Of a stretch of 64,000 nucleotides of DNA, positions 11,380 through 20,450 are shown piece by piece. The notes under the pieces were generated by a model. The model was not told the origin of the DNA, searched no databases, and was given only the letters and a program-made list of their open reading frames with translations. Source of the stretch: Actinokineospora diospyrosa (GTDB lineage Bacteria; Actinomycetota; Actinomycetes; Mycobacteriales; Pseudonocardiaceae); assembly GCF_024171925.1 (NCBI RefSeq), contig NZ_JAMTCO010000019.1, positions 62,001 to 126,000 of the forward strand. Reading direction: 5' to 3'. Position numbers and translations under genes: made by a program. Each line of letters starts with the position of its first letter. Within the stretch, counting starts at the first letter, position 1.

Positions 11380-12768
11380 ATGTCCGCTCCCCCTGTTGAC
11401 AGTGTGCGTGCCGAAGATGCGCCGGGTGGTGTTCGGTGGTCTGTGGTGCCGCTGCTGCGTCGGTTGCACTTCTATGCTGGTGTGCTCGTGGCTCCGTTCC
11501 TGGTCGTCGCGGCTGTGTCGGGGTTGTTGTATGCGTTGTCGCCGCAGCTTGATGATGTGCTCTATGGCGACTTGTTAGAGGTGTCTTCGACCGCCGGCAC
11601 GCCGCGGGGGGTGGCTGAGCAGGTTGCGGCGGCTCAGGGGGCGGTGCCGGATGGGTCGGTCACGAGTGTCCTGATATCGGACGATCCGGAGGAGACCACG
11701 CGGGTGGTGTTCGCGGCGCCGGGGCTTGGGGAGGAGTACGCGAAGACCGTCTACGTCGACCCGTACAGCGCGCGGGTGCAGGGGCAGTTGACGACCTGGT
11801 TCGGGTCTACGCCCGCTACGACCTGGTTGGACGGTCTACATCGGAATCTAAACCTGGGCGAGACCGGTCGTCTGTACTCGGAGTTGGCGGCCAGCTGGCT
11901 GTGGGTGATCTCGCTCGCCGGGGTCGTGTTGTGGCTGGTCCGCCAGAAGCGCCTGAGGGCGGCCGTGGTGCCGGAGAAGGGCGCGAAAGGGGTGCGTCGG
12001 ACTCGGTCGTGGCACGGGAGTCTGGGGATCTGGACGTTGGTGGGCGCGCTGTTCCTGTCGGCGACCGGGTTGACGTGGTCGACCTATGCCGGGGAGAACT
12101 TCGCGGCGGCGCTGGTCGCCCTGAACGCGAAGGCACCCGTGTTGGACACCGCGCTCCCCGGTTCCGCGTCATCGGGCCAAACCGGGCACGGGGACCACGG
12201 CGGCGGCCAGGGTCAGGGAACCATTGACGTCGCGGCGTTCGACCGGGTGTTCACCACGGCGCGGACGGCTGGACTGGACGGGCCGGTAGAGATCAGCGTC
12301 GGCGAGCCGGGTAGTGCTTGGACGGCGGCCCAGGTCGACAACACGTGGCCGGTTCGCCTGGACAAGGTCGCGGTCGACCCGGCGACCGCGTCGGTGACCG
12401 CTCGAGCCGACTTCGCCGACCGCCCGTTGCTGGCCAAGCTGTCGTCGCTGGGCATCCAGGCGCACATGGGCAGGCTGTTCGGCATCGTCAACCAGATCGC
12501 CCTGTTCCTGCTGGCCACGGCGATCCTCACGCTGATCGTGCTCGGCTACCGGATGTGGTGGCAGCGCCGCCCCACCCGCGCCGACCGGCGGCGACCGCTG
12601 GGGGCGGCACCCAAGCGCGGCGCGTGGCAGCAGCTCCCGCTGTGGTTCCTGGTGCCCGCTCCGCTGGTGCTGATCGCGGTCGGCTGGGCCATACCGCTGC
12701 TGGGCGTGAGCCTGGTCGCGTTCCTGGTCCTCGACGGCGTGGTCGGCCTGGTACGCGCACGGGCCTGA
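11380..12768 (+). CDS. PepSY-associated membrane protein
   Basis: 462 residues from ATG 11380, preceded by AAGAGG. There are about five or six membrane helices: near residues 30-55 (AGVLVAPFLVVAAVSGLLYA), one after LAASWLW, one in LGIWTLVGALFLSATG, one in IALFLLATAILTLIVLGYRM, and one or two at the C-terminus. External loops between them match the PepSY-TM family often found with iron/siderophore or metal handling (His-rich HGDHGGGQG near residue 270). A likely role in metal or flavin-linked reduction at the membrane is inference. It contains a rare TTA codon in GDLLEV. Confidence 0.8.
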   Translation: MSAPPVDSVRAEDAPGGVRWSVVPLLRRLHFYAGVLVAPFLVVAAVSGLLYALSPQLDDVLYGDLLEVSSTAGTPRGVAEQVAAAQGAVPDGSVTSVLISDDPEETTRVVFAAPGLGEEYAKTVYVDPYSARVQGQLTTWFGSTPATTWLDGLHRNLNLGETGRLYSELAASWLWVISLAGVVLWLVRQKRLRAAVVPEKGAKGVRRTRSWHGSLGIWTLVGALFLSATGLTWSTYAGENFAAALVALNAKAPVLDTALPGSASSGQTGHGDHGGGQGQGTIDVAAFDRVFTTARTAGLDGPVEISVGEPGSAWTAAQVDNTWPVRLDKVAVDPATASVTARADFADRPLLAKLSSLGIQAHMGRLFGIVNQIALFLLATAILTLIVLGYRMWWQRRPTRADRRRPLGAAPKRGAWQQLPLWFLVPAPLVLIAVGWAIPLLGVSLVAFLVLDGVVGLVRARA

Positions 12769-12841
12769 GGTCCGCATGGTGGAACGCCCACGCCCGTCCC
12801 GTGGTACGCGGGCACAATCGCCGGTGGACATTGGAGGGTGC

Positions 12842-13849
12842 GTGGGCGCGTTGCGGAGGCTGGGCTTCCTGACCATCGGGTTGTTCGACGGTGCCGCGCC
12901 GCGCGCGGGGCACGAGACGACGCTGGAGATCATCGAGCTCGGGGAGCGGCTCGGGTTCGACAGCGCGTGGGTGCGCCACCGCCACCTGCAGTACGGGATC
13001 TCGTCCCCGGTCGCGGTGTTGGCCGCCGCCTCGCAACGCACCAGCCGGATCCACCTGGGCACGGCGGTCATCCCGCTCGGCTGGGAGAACCCGTTGCGGC
13101 TGGCCGAGGACCTGGCCACTGTGGACGTCCTTTCCGGAGGGCGGCTGAACCCGGGGGTGAGCGTCGGTCCGCCGATCAACTTCGACGACGTGAAGGCCGC
13201 GCTCTACCCGGACACAGCCGACGCCGAGGACTTCAGCTACACCCGGGTCCGCAGACTCCTCGACCTCGTCCGGGGCGAGCGCGCGTCGGAGTTCGGCGGC
13301 ACGCAGGGGTTCGAGGTGTATTCCGACCGCGTGCAGCCGCACTCCCCCGGTCTCGGCAGCCGACTTTGGTACGGCGGTGGGAGTTTGAGCTCGGCGCGGT
13401 GGGCGGGCGAGAACGGGATGAACTTCCTGACCAGCAGCGTCGTGAAAGCCGAGCGGTCCGAGGACTTCGAAGAGATCCAGCAGTCGCACATCCGCGAGTT
13501 CCGCGCCCACCACCCCGACGGTGACAAGGCCCGGGTCTCCCAAGGGCTGGTCGTGATCCCGACCGACTCGGCGACCGCTGAGCAACGCGCGAAGTACTTG
13601 GCATACGCGGAAAGTCGCACTCCGCGCACCACGACGCCGCAGGGACCGGCTCGGATGATGTTCGCGCGCGACATCGTCGGCACGTCGGCGCAGATCGCCG
13701 AGCGGCTGCAGGCTCACGCGGGTTTCCGAGAGGTGTCGGAGGTGGCCTTCGCCCTGCCGTTCTCCTTCGACCACGCCGATTACGTGCAGATCCTCACCGA
13801 CATCGCCACCCACCTCGGCCCAGCCCTCGGCTGGCACCCGGCCGCATGA
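12842..13849 (+). CDS. Luciferase-like flavin-dependent monooxygenase
   Basis: 335 residues from GTG 12842, which has GGAGG four bases upstream; the frame could start earlier at 12776 but without a site. The sequence is a bacterial-luciferase-like TIM barrel: an N-terminal strand (RLGFLTIGLFDG), HRHLQYGISSPVAVLAAAS, the characteristic RIHLGTAVIPLGWENPLRLA and the DVLSGGRLNPGVSVG flavin-binding region. Members use FMNH2 or F420 on diverse substrates. No partner reductase is adjacent. It converges on the TetR gene with four bases between stops. Confidence 0.88.
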   Translation: MGALRRLGFLTIGLFDGAAPRAGHETTLEIIELGERLGFDSAWVRHRHLQYGISSPVAVLAAASQRTSRIHLGTAVIPLGWENPLRLAEDLATVDVLSGGRLNPGVSVGPPINFDDVKAALYPDTADAEDFSYTRVRRLLDLVRGERASEFGGTQGFEVYSDRVQPHSPGLGSRLWYGGGSLSSARWAGENGMNFLTSSVVKAERSEDFEEIQQSHIREFRAHHPDGDKARVSQGLVVIPTDSATAEQRAKYLAYAESRTPRTTTPQGPARMMFARDIVGTSAQIAERLQAHAGFREVSEVAFALPFSFDHADYVQILTDIATHLGPALGWHPAA

Positions 13850-13853
13850 GCCG

Positions 13854-14402
13854 CTAGACGAGTATGCCGAGGAACGCCAGGTCGATCAGGCGATCGGCCT
13901 GCTCCGGCGAGCTGTGTTCGCGCGCCCAGGCGCAGGCCGTGGTGAGCGCGTGCAGGTCGGCACCGGTCGTGGTCGGCCGGATGACTCCCGCGTCGACGGC
14001 GCGGCGGACGAGGGCGTCGACGATCGCGGCCATCTGCGTGCAGGAGGCGTGCAGCTCCGAGGTGACGTCGTCGGTGCCGGTGATCAGGTGGGTGGCCAGG
14101 CCGCTGTAAGTGGCGGCGTGGGTCACCGTCATCGAGATCCAGGTGCGGAGAGCGACCTCGGGTGGTTCTGCCGAGAGGGCCTCGGCCGCGGTGAACAGGT
14201 CCTCGTTGCGCTCGCTCATGAGGGCGCCGAGCAGCGCGCGCCGGTTGGGGAAGTGGCCGTAGAGGGTCCCGATCGCCAGACCAGCGCGTTTGGCGATCGC
14301 CTCCAGGGAGGCGCCGGTGCCCTGCTCGCGGAAGACGGCGTCGGCCTCGGCGAGCAGCCGTTGGCGGTTGGCGCGGGCATCAGCGCGTGGTCGTGCGGGC
14401 AC
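13854..14402 (-). CDS. TetR-family repressor
   Basis: 182 residues from GTG 14402, with GGAGG five bases upstream. The N-terminal helix-turn-helix is typical (SLEAIAKRAGLAIGTLYGHF, then NRRALL), and the C-terminal helical domain would bind a ligand. The gene is divergent from an NmrA-like dehydrogenase gene, and a perfect palindrome lies between the two starts, so it very likely represses both itself and the neighbour. The inducer is unknown. The frame is open another 170 codons upstream but reads over the divergent gene, so I reject that start. Confidence 0.93.
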   Translation of the reverse strand: MPARPRADARANRQRLLAEADAVFREQGTGASLEAIAKRAGLAIGTLYGHFPNRRALLGALMSERNEDLFTAAEALSAEPPEVALRTWISMTVTHAATYSGLATHLITGTDDVTSELHASCTQMAAIVDALVRRAVDAGVIRPTTTGADLHALTTACAWAREHSSPEQADRLIDLAFLGILV

Positions 14403-14420
14403 TGGCGCCTCCGAGCTAAT

Positions 14421-14459
14421 TCGAGGTAGCCTCGACTTAGTAGTTCGAGGCAGCCTCAG
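14421..14459. promoter_or_regulatory. Tandem palindromic operator between tetR and NmrA-like gene
   Basis: TCGAGGTAGCCTCGA (14421-14435) is a perfect 6-3-6 inverted repeat. A second copy, TCGAGGCAGCCTCAG (14445-14459), has one arm imperfect. Centre-to-centre spacing is 24 bases. Both sit in the 73-base gap between divergent starts, the usual place for a TetR operator. Confidence 0.75.
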
Positions 14460-14475
14460 CTTAACGGAGACAACG

Positions 14476-15360
14476 ATGATCCTGGTGACCGGTGCGACGG
14501 GCACGATCGGTCGGAGCCTGGTGCGGCGCTTGGCGGGCCACCCGACCACGGCGTTCGTGCGCGATCCGGCGAAGGCGGACGCGTTGGGCTGCCCGTACGC
14601 GGTGGGCGACTTCGACGACCCCGAGAGCCTGGCCAAGGCGATGACGGGCGTTGACAGGGTGTTCCTCAACGCGGGCGGCGCCGTCCCGGCCGAGGGCGAG
14701 CAGCCGATGGTGCGGCACCAGAGGGCGGTGATCGACGCCGCCGTCCAGGCCGGGGTGCGGTATGTGGTGAAGCTGTCGGTCTGGCACGCGCGGGTGGGCG
14801 GGAAGCTGGCCGAGGGCGCGCACGGGCTGATCGAGGAGTACCTCAAGGCCTCCGGGCTCACCTGGACCATCTTGCAGCCCAACGGCTTCATGCAGAACTT
14901 CAGCACCGGCACCGCGGTCGCCACTGAGCAGGGCCACCTCCTCGGTGCCTATGGCAACGCCCGGGTGTCCTATGTCGACTGCGAGGACATCGCCGCGTCC
15001 GCCGCCGCGCTCCTCACCAGCGCCCCGCTACGAGCAAGGACCTTCACGCTCACCGGGCCGGAAGCCCTCTCCCACGCCGAGATCGCGGGCAAGCTGTCGA
15101 CCGTGGTGGGCCGTGAGATCCGCTACCTGGACCTGCCTCCCGCCGAGTTCGCCGACCGCCTCACCGCTGCTGGACTCCCGCTCCAGTTCGCCACCGACGT
15201 GGCGACCCTGTTCGCCGAGGTCGCCACCGGCAGGCTGGCCCCCGTCACCACCGACGTGGTGGACCTGACCTCCCGCTCCCCCAACACCTTCGACAACTTC
15301 CTGCGCGCCAACGCGGCCGCGATCCGGGATGCTTGGCGGCTTGCGCCCGATCACTTCTGA
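14476..15360 (+). CDS. NmrA-like NAD(P)-binding oxidoreductase/sensor
   Basis: 294 residues from ATG 14476 with GGAG nine bases upstream. It has an N-terminal Rossmann motif (VTGATGTIGRSL, GxxGxxG), then FVRDPAKA and a DFDD strand, as in atypical short-chain dehydrogenases of the NmrA/YcfA-like group (quinone or azo reductases and redox sensors). The usual YxxxK pair is not evident. It is controlled by the divergent TetR through the operator upstream. Its 3' end overlaps the convergent GH15 gene by ten bases. Confidence 0.85.
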   Translation: MILVTGATGTIGRSLVRRLAGHPTTAFVRDPAKADALGCPYAVGDFDDPESLAKAMTGVDRVFLNAGGAVPAEGEQPMVRHQRAVIDAAVQAGVRYVVKLSVWHARVGGKLAEGAHGLIEEYLKASGLTWTILQPNGFMQNFSTGTAVATEQGHLLGAYGNARVSYVDCEDIAASAAALLTSAPLRARTFTLTGPEALSHAEIAGKLSTVVGREIRYLDLPPAEFADRLTAAGLPLQFATDVATLFAEVATGRLAPVTTDVVDLTSRSPNTFDNFLRANAAAIRDAWRLAPDHF

Positions 15361-17165
15361 TCAAGGGCCTTGTCGAGTGCGAGAGCGGCGTCGATCAACG
15401 CCAGATGCGTGAACGCCTGCGGGAAGTTGCCCAGTTGCTCACCTGTCGGGCCGATCTCCTCGGCGTAGAGGCCCAGGTGGTTGCCGTAGGTGAGCATCTT
15501 CTCGAACACCAGCCGCGCCTTCTCGACCTGCCCCGCCCCAGCCAAGGCGTTGACGTAGTTGAAGCTGCACAACGAGAAAGTGCCCTCCTCGCCCGCCAAG
15601 CCGTCCGGCGCGGCACCGGGGTCGTAGCGGTAGACCAGACTGTCGGACACGAGGTCGCGCTCCATCGCGGCGAGGGTGTCGAGCCACGCCGGGTCCCGGT
15701 CGGACACGAAACCGACCCGGGCCATGCGCAGCAGAGAGGAGTCCAGCACATCCGAGCCGTAGCGCTGGACGAAGGACCGCTGACCGGGATGCCAACCGCG
15801 GTCCCAGATCTGGGCGTAGATGCGGTCCCGGTGCATCCGCCACCGCTCGAGCGGCGCGGGCCTGCCCAGCTCGTGGGACAGCCGGATGCCGCGGTCGAAC
15901 GCCACCCAGCACATCAACCTCCCGTAGGTGAAGTCCTCCCGACCGCCCCTGGTCTCCCAGATGCCCTCCTCCGGCTGGTCCCAGTTGTCGCCGAGCCAGT
16001 CGAGCATCGCCGTCAGCCCCGCCCACCCGCGCTGCCCCAGCCCGAGCCCGCGGCGGTGCGCCTGGTAGACGCTGTCGAGCAGTTCGCCGTAGATGTCGAG
16101 CTGGAGCTGGTCGGACGCCCCGTTGCCGATCCGCGCGGGGCGCGAGCCCCGGTAGCCGTCCCAGTGGTCGAGCGTCTCCTCGACCAGGTCCGAGGACCCG
16201 TCCACGCGGTACATGATCTTCAGCGGGCCGCCTTCGTCGCGGTCGCGCAGCCAGCGCGAGAAGTCGGCGGCCTCCTCGACGAACCCCATGCCCAGCAGCG
16301 AGGACACCGCGAACGAGGCGTCGCGGATCCACGTGTACCGGTAGTCCCAGTTGCGCTCCCCGCCGAGCTGTTCGGGCAGGCCCGCGGTGGGGGCAGCGAC
16401 GATCGCGCCGGTCGGGGCGTAAGTCATCAGCTTGAGGGTCATGGCCGAGCGGTTGAGGGTCTCGCGCCAGCGCCCCCGGTAGGTCGACGTGTCCAGCCAG
16501 GTGCGCCAGAACCGGACCGTGGCTGCGAAGTCGCGCTCGACCTCGGCCGCGCGGATCGCCCGCGGCGGCCCCTCGGCGGCCGATTCCAGCACGAACCCGC
16601 GGACCTGACCGGCGCGCAACGTCACCGTGCCGCGCACCGCGCCCTCCCCCGTGATCGCCAGTTCGGCGAGCCGCTCGTCGTCCGGCTCCCGGACCGCTTG
16701 CAGGGTGAGCACGAGGTCGTCGCCCGCGAACACCGCCCCGTTCTCGGTGAGGTGCGTGGTGTGCGCCTCGCGGCCGTAGTCGAACCGCGGTGACACGTCC
16801 AGCTCGAACTGGACCTCGCCGCGCACGCACCGCACCATCCGGACCAGGCGGTGGTTCTCCGTCGGCTGCCCACCCGGCAGGGGGACCATGAAGTCCACCA
16901 CCTCCCCGGTGCCCGACGGCATCAGGAACCTGGTGATCAGGATCGTCGTGTCGGGGAAGTACAGCTGCCGCGAGGTGTAGGGCCCGTGCGCGGGCCGGAC
17001 CCGGCAGTGGCCGCCGCGCTCCTGGTCCAGCAGGGCGCCGAACACGCTCGGTGAGTCGAACCTGGGACAGCAGAACCAGTCGATGGTGCCGTCCGTGCTC
17101 ACCAGCGCGGCGGTGTGGAGATCACCGATCAGTCCGTGGTCGGCGATCAACGGGTAGTGGTCCAC
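15351..17165 (-). CDS. Glycoside hydrolase family 15 enzyme (glucoamylase/trehalase-like)
   Basis: 604 residues from GTG 17165, preceded by GAGGAG; an ATG at 17231 would add 22 basic residues. The N-terminal beta-sandwich (YPLIADHGLIGDLHTAALVS, DGTIDWFCCPRFDSPSVFG) is followed by the alpha/alpha barrel with YRYTWIRDASF. The putative catalytic acids are the Glu of EGIWETRG and the Glu in LYAEEIGP near the C-terminus. Actinomycete members of this group include trehalases and alpha-glucan hydrolases. No signal peptide is seen, so it is cytoplasmic. Which sugar it cuts is unknown. Confidence 0.9.
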   Translation of the reverse strand: MDHYPLIADHGLIGDLHTAALVSTDGTIDWFCCPRFDSPSVFGALLDQERGGHCRVRPAHGPYTSRQLYFPDTTILITRFLMPSGTGEVVDFMVPLPGGQPTENHRLVRMVRCVRGEVQFELDVSPRFDYGREAHTTHLTENGAVFAGDDLVLTLQAVREPDDERLAELAITGEGAVRGTVTLRAGQVRGFVLESAAEGPPRAIRAAEVERDFAATVRFWRTWLDTSTYRGRWRETLNRSAMTLKLMTYAPTGAIVAAPTAGLPEQLGGERNWDYRYTWIRDASFAVSSLLGMGFVEEAADFSRWLRDRDEGGPLKIMYRVDGSSDLVEETLDHWDGYRGSRPARIGNGASDQLQLDIYGELLDSVYQAHRRGLGLGQRGWAGLTAMLDWLGDNWDQPEEGIWETRGGREDFTYGRLMCWVAFDRGIRLSHELGRPAPLERWRMHRDRIYAQIWDRGWHPGQRSFVQRYGSDVLDSSLLRMARVGFVSDRDPAWLDTLAAMERDLVSDSLVYRYDPGAAPDGLAGEEGTFSLCSFNYVNALAGAGQVEKARLVFEKMLTYGNHLGLYAEEIGPTGEQLGNFPQAFTHLALIDAALALDKALDQK

Positions 17166-17311
17166 GGGCAACTCCTCGTTCCGTCCGATGTGCCCGCCAC
17201 GATGTCGCGGGTTCGGCCGGGTGGTCGTCATCCAGCGGTGATGACCTCGTGGGTACCGCCCGTCCCGGGGGATCTGCGCGGGGTTCGGCCCGTGCCACGG
17301 TGGCCGCCGTG

Positions 17312-18421
17312 ATGGATGCGCAGATGCCTCGTGGTTTGGTGCTCCTGCTCGGCAGCGCGGCCGCGGTCGTGGTGGTGGGCGGGATGCGAGCGGCGGCGTG
17401 GTTGCTCGCGCCGGTGTTCCTCGCGCTAGTAGTCGTGATCGTGGTCAGCCCGGTGCACACTTGGTTGCGGCGCCGCGGTTTGCGCCCGTGGGCGGCCACC
17501 GGCGTGCTCGTCCTAGTCGTGTACGGGGTGCTCGTCACCTTCGCCGTGGTGGTGATCGGCTCACTCGCCCGGCTCGCGAGAGAGTTGCCCCGCTACACCG
17601 ACCAGACGCGGGCCCTGCTGGCGGGCGCGGCGGACCTGGCCGGTCGGTTCGGCATCGCCCCCGGCGGGCTGCGGGAGTCAGCCGGGTCCGTCGACCTCGG
17701 CCGGTTCGTGTCCGCGGCGGGTGCGCTGCTGGGCGACCTCACCGGCCTGGCCACCAGCGTGGTGTTCCTGCTCGCCCTGCTGATGTTCTTCAGCACGGAG
17801 ACGGCCCTGGTCGAAGGGCGGATGCGGACGATCGCCCGGACCCGGCCGCACATCCAGCTGGCGCTGACCGAGTTCGCGGGCAAGACCCGCCGCTACTTCG
17901 TGGTGACGACCGTGTTCGGGCTGATCATCGCGGTGCTCGACGGCATCGCGCTCGCGTGGACCGGCATCCCGCTGGCCGTGCTGTGGGGCCTGCTCTCGTT
18001 CGTCACCAACTACATCCCCAACATCGGCTTCATCCTCGGGGTCGCCCCACCGGCGCTGCTCGGGCTGCTCGCCGACGGCCCCAAGGGCATGCTGCTGGTC
18101 ATCCTGATCTACACGGTCATCAACTTCGTGGTGCAGTCGCTGATCCAACCACGATTCGTCGGCGACGCGGTCGGACTGTCCACTGTGCTCACATTCGTGT
18201 CGCTGGTGTTCTGGTCCTGGGTGCTCGGCGTGCTCGGCCTCCTGCTGGCGATCCCGGCCACCCTGCTGGCGATGGCGATCCTCGTCAACACCGACCCGAG
18301 GGCCGACTGGGCGGCCGCGTTGCTCGGCGCGGCCGAACGCGAGCCGCGCACGCGCCCGAAACGGCGCAAGGGCGGCGCGGCCGACGACGCCGAAGATCAC
18401 CAGGCCACCCCGTCCGGATGA
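17312..18421 (+). CDS. AI-2E family (TqsA/PerM-like) membrane protein
   Basis: 369 residues from ATG 17312. Hydrophobic helices fill the N-terminus (LVLLLGSAAAVVVVGGMRAA, LALVVVIVVSPV, ATGVLVLVVYGVLVTFAVVV), and the conserved family tail is present: FVTNYIPNIGFILG, then NFVVQSLIQPRFVGDAVGLS. The family has about eight membrane spans and is annotated as AI-2 exporter or Na+/H+ antiporter-like; function here is not known. It ends with a basic cytoplasmic tail. It is followed 69 bases later by a DUF1269 gene on the same strand. Confidence 0.9.
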   Translation: MDAQMPRGLVLLLGSAAAVVVVGGMRAAAWLLAPVFLALVVVIVVSPVHTWLRRRGLRPWAATGVLVLVVYGVLVTFAVVVIGSLARLARELPRYTDQTRALLAGAADLAGRFGIAPGGLRESAGSVDLGRFVSAAGALLGDLTGLATSVVFLLALLMFFSTETALVEGRMRTIARTRPHIQLALTEFAGKTRRYFVVTTVFGLIIAVLDGIALAWTGIPLAVLWGLLSFVTNYIPNIGFILGVAPPALLGLLADGPKGMLLVILIYTVINFVVQSLIQPRFVGDAVGLSTVLTFVSLVFWSWVLGVLGLLLAIPATLLAMAILVNTDPRADWAAALLGAAEREPRTRPKRRKGGAADDAEDHQATPSG

Positions 18422-18490
18422 AGCGCGGCACACCTGATGTGCGGTGCTCTTGCACCGGAAAGCAACGATGACGCGAAGGAGTTGGCTGTC

Positions 18491-18991
18491 ATGGCAACAC
18501 TGACGATCTGGCGGTTCGAGTCGGCGGGTGGGGCGGACGAGGCGGTGCGGTCGCTGGAGGCGCTGAGCAAGCGCGACCTCATCACCGTGCACGACGCGGC
18601 GACCGTCGCTTGGCCGGAGGGGGCGAAGAAGCCGAAGTTGCGGCAGCTGCGCAACCTGGCCGGGCGCGGGGCGCTGTCCGGCGCGTTCTGGGGGATGCTG
18701 TTCGGCTTGATCTTCCTGATCCCGCTGCTCGGCGCGGCGGTCGGGGCCGCGGTGGGGGCGTTCAGCGGGTCGCTGGCCGATGTCGGCATCGACGACGACC
18801 TGATCAAGGAGATCCGCGAACAGGTCACGCCGGGCACCTCGGCGCTGTTCGTGCTCAGCGAGGACGCGGTGATCGACAAGGTGAAGGAGGAGTTCGCGGG
18901 CCAGGAGCAGCCGCGGCTGATCTTCACCAACCTCGGGGCGGACCAGGAGGACCGGCTCCGCGACGTGTTCGCCGAGGAGCGGACCGCGTGA
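18491..18991 (+). CDS. DUF1269-family membrane protein
   Basis: 166 residues from ATG 18491, with AAGGAG upstream. The opening (TLTIWRF, then ADEAVRSLEALSKRDLI) and the single hydrophobic glycine-rich hairpin in the middle (GAFWGMLFGLIFLIPLLGAA, VGAAVGAF) with an acidic C-terminus are typical of DUF1269 proteins, which are uncharacterised small membrane-associated proteins. It probably shares transcripts with the AI-2E-type gene upstream. No catalytic residues are evident. Confidence 0.85.
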   Translation: MATLTIWRFESAGGADEAVRSLEALSKRDLITVHDAATVAWPEGAKKPKLRQLRNLAGRGALSGAFWGMLFGLIFLIPLLGAAVGAAVGAFSGSLADVGIDDDLIKEIREQVTPGTSALFVLSEDAVIDKVKEEFAGQEQPRLIFTNLGADQEDRLRDVFAEERTA

Positions 18992-19025
18992 CGCCCGCCG
19001 CCGCGACGCCACCGGGGGGAGCCCC

Positions 19026-20450
19026 GTGAGCACGGCAGACGTCTCCGCTGAGCGGGCGCGGGGGGTGCCCAAGAGCTGGATCTCCTGGGTCGCGCTGGCA
19101 CTGATGACGACCAGTTCGGTCGCGAGCCTGCGGCCTGCGCCCACCATGGCGGTCTACGGGCTCGCCTGCGTGTTCCTCTATCTGGTGCCCGCCCTGGTCT
19201 TCCTGTTACCCACGTCCCTGGTCTCCGCCGAGCTCGCCTCGGGCTGGAAGGGCGGTGTCTACAACTGGGTGGCCCGGGGCATCTCGAAACCGATGGGCTT
19301 CCTCGCCGTCTGGTGCCAGTTCGCGATGACGATCTTCTACTACCCCAGCCTGCTCGGCTACGTCGCCAGCACACTGGCCTACGTGTTCACGCCGTCGTTG
19401 GCGGGCAACGGGTTGTGGACCGCGTCGGTCATCGTCGTCACCTACTGGGCGGGCGTGTGGATCTCCTCGCGCGGGACCAAGAGGGTGGCGGGGCTGGCCA
19501 GCGGTGGGCTGATCATCGGCACCCTGGTTCCCGGGGCGCTGCTGGTCGTGCTCGGGTTCGTGTTCCTCGGGCAGGGCCACGCGGCCGCCGCGCCGATGAC
19601 CGCGGACAACCTGCTGCCCGCGTGGACCGGGCTGGCGAGCCTGGTGCTCATCGTCAACAACTTCCTGTCCTACTCGGGCATGGAGATGAACGCGGTGCAC
19701 GTGTCCTCGCTGCGCGACCCGGCGAAGGGGTTCCCGCGCGCGATGTTCCTGGCGATGGGCCTGGTGCTGCTGATCTTCATCCTGCCCGCGCTGGCCATCA
19801 GCTGGGTGATCCCGGCCGACCAGCTCTCGCTCACCGCGGGGGTGATGCAGGCCTTCGACGCGGTGTTCGCCAACTTCGGCTGGCAGTTCCTCACCCCGGT
19901 GATCGGGATCATGCTGGTCATCGCCTCGCTCGGCGGCATGCTGACCTGGTTGGCCGGACCGTCCAAGGGCCTGTTGCTGATCTCCCGGCAGGAGGGGTAC
20001 CTGCCGCCGGTGCTGCAGCGGCTCAACAAGAACGGCGTCCAGCAGAACATCCTCGTCGCGCAGGGACTGGTCACCACCGGGATCGCGCTGCTGTACGCGT
20101 TCATCCCGGACGTCTCCAGCGCCTACTGGATCTTCTCGGTGATCACCACGCAGGTGTACCTGATCATGTACCTGCTGCTGTTCGTCGCGGCCGTCCGGTT
20201 GCGGCGCAAGGAACCGGAGCACCCGAGGGGGTTCCGCGCACCGATGCTCGTCGGCCTGTGCGGGGTCGGGTTCACCGCGTCGCTGGCGGCACTGCTGGTC
20301 GGGTTCATCCCGCCGTCGCAGTTCGGCTCCGGCAACACCGGGGTGTACCTGCTGATCGTCGCGGGCGGCGCCATCGGACTCGGCGTCGTGGTCCCGCTGC
20401 TGTTCTACCGACTGCGCAAACCATCCTGGAAAGCGGAGGTGACGACCTGA
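19026..20450 (+). CDS. APC-superfamily amino-acid permease (GadC-like)
   Basis: 474 residues from GTG 19026, with GGGGGGA upstream. About twelve membrane helices; the sequence PTMAVYGLACVFLYLVPALV and the following LVSAELASGWKGGVYNWV match the first two helices of the glutamate/GABA antiporter group of the APC superfamily. It would exchange or import amino acids across the cytoplasmic membrane. Its stop TGA shares one base with the ATG of a peptidase gene, so transporter and peptidase are coupled, which suggests uptake and use of amino acids or dipeptides. Confidence 0.9.
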   Translation: MSTADVSAERARGVPKSWISWVALALMTTSSVASLRPAPTMAVYGLACVFLYLVPALVFLLPTSLVSAELASGWKGGVYNWVARGISKPMGFLAVWCQFAMTIFYYPSLLGYVASTLAYVFTPSLAGNGLWTASVIVVTYWAGVWISSRGTKRVAGLASGGLIIGTLVPGALLVVLGFVFLGQGHAAAAPMTADNLLPAWTGLASLVLIVNNFLSYSGMEMNAVHVSSLRDPAKGFPRAMFLAMGLVLLIFILPALAISWVIPADQLSLTAGVMQAFDAVFANFGWQFLTPVIGIMLVIASLGGMLTWLAGPSKGLLLISRQEGYLPPVLQRLNKNGVQQNILVAQGLVTTGIALLYAFIPDVSSAYWIFSVITTQVYLIMYLLLFVAAVRLRRKEPEHPRGFRAPMLVGLCGVGFTASLAALLVGFIPPSQFGSGNTGVYLLIVAGGAIGLGVVVPLLFYRLRKPSWKAEVTT

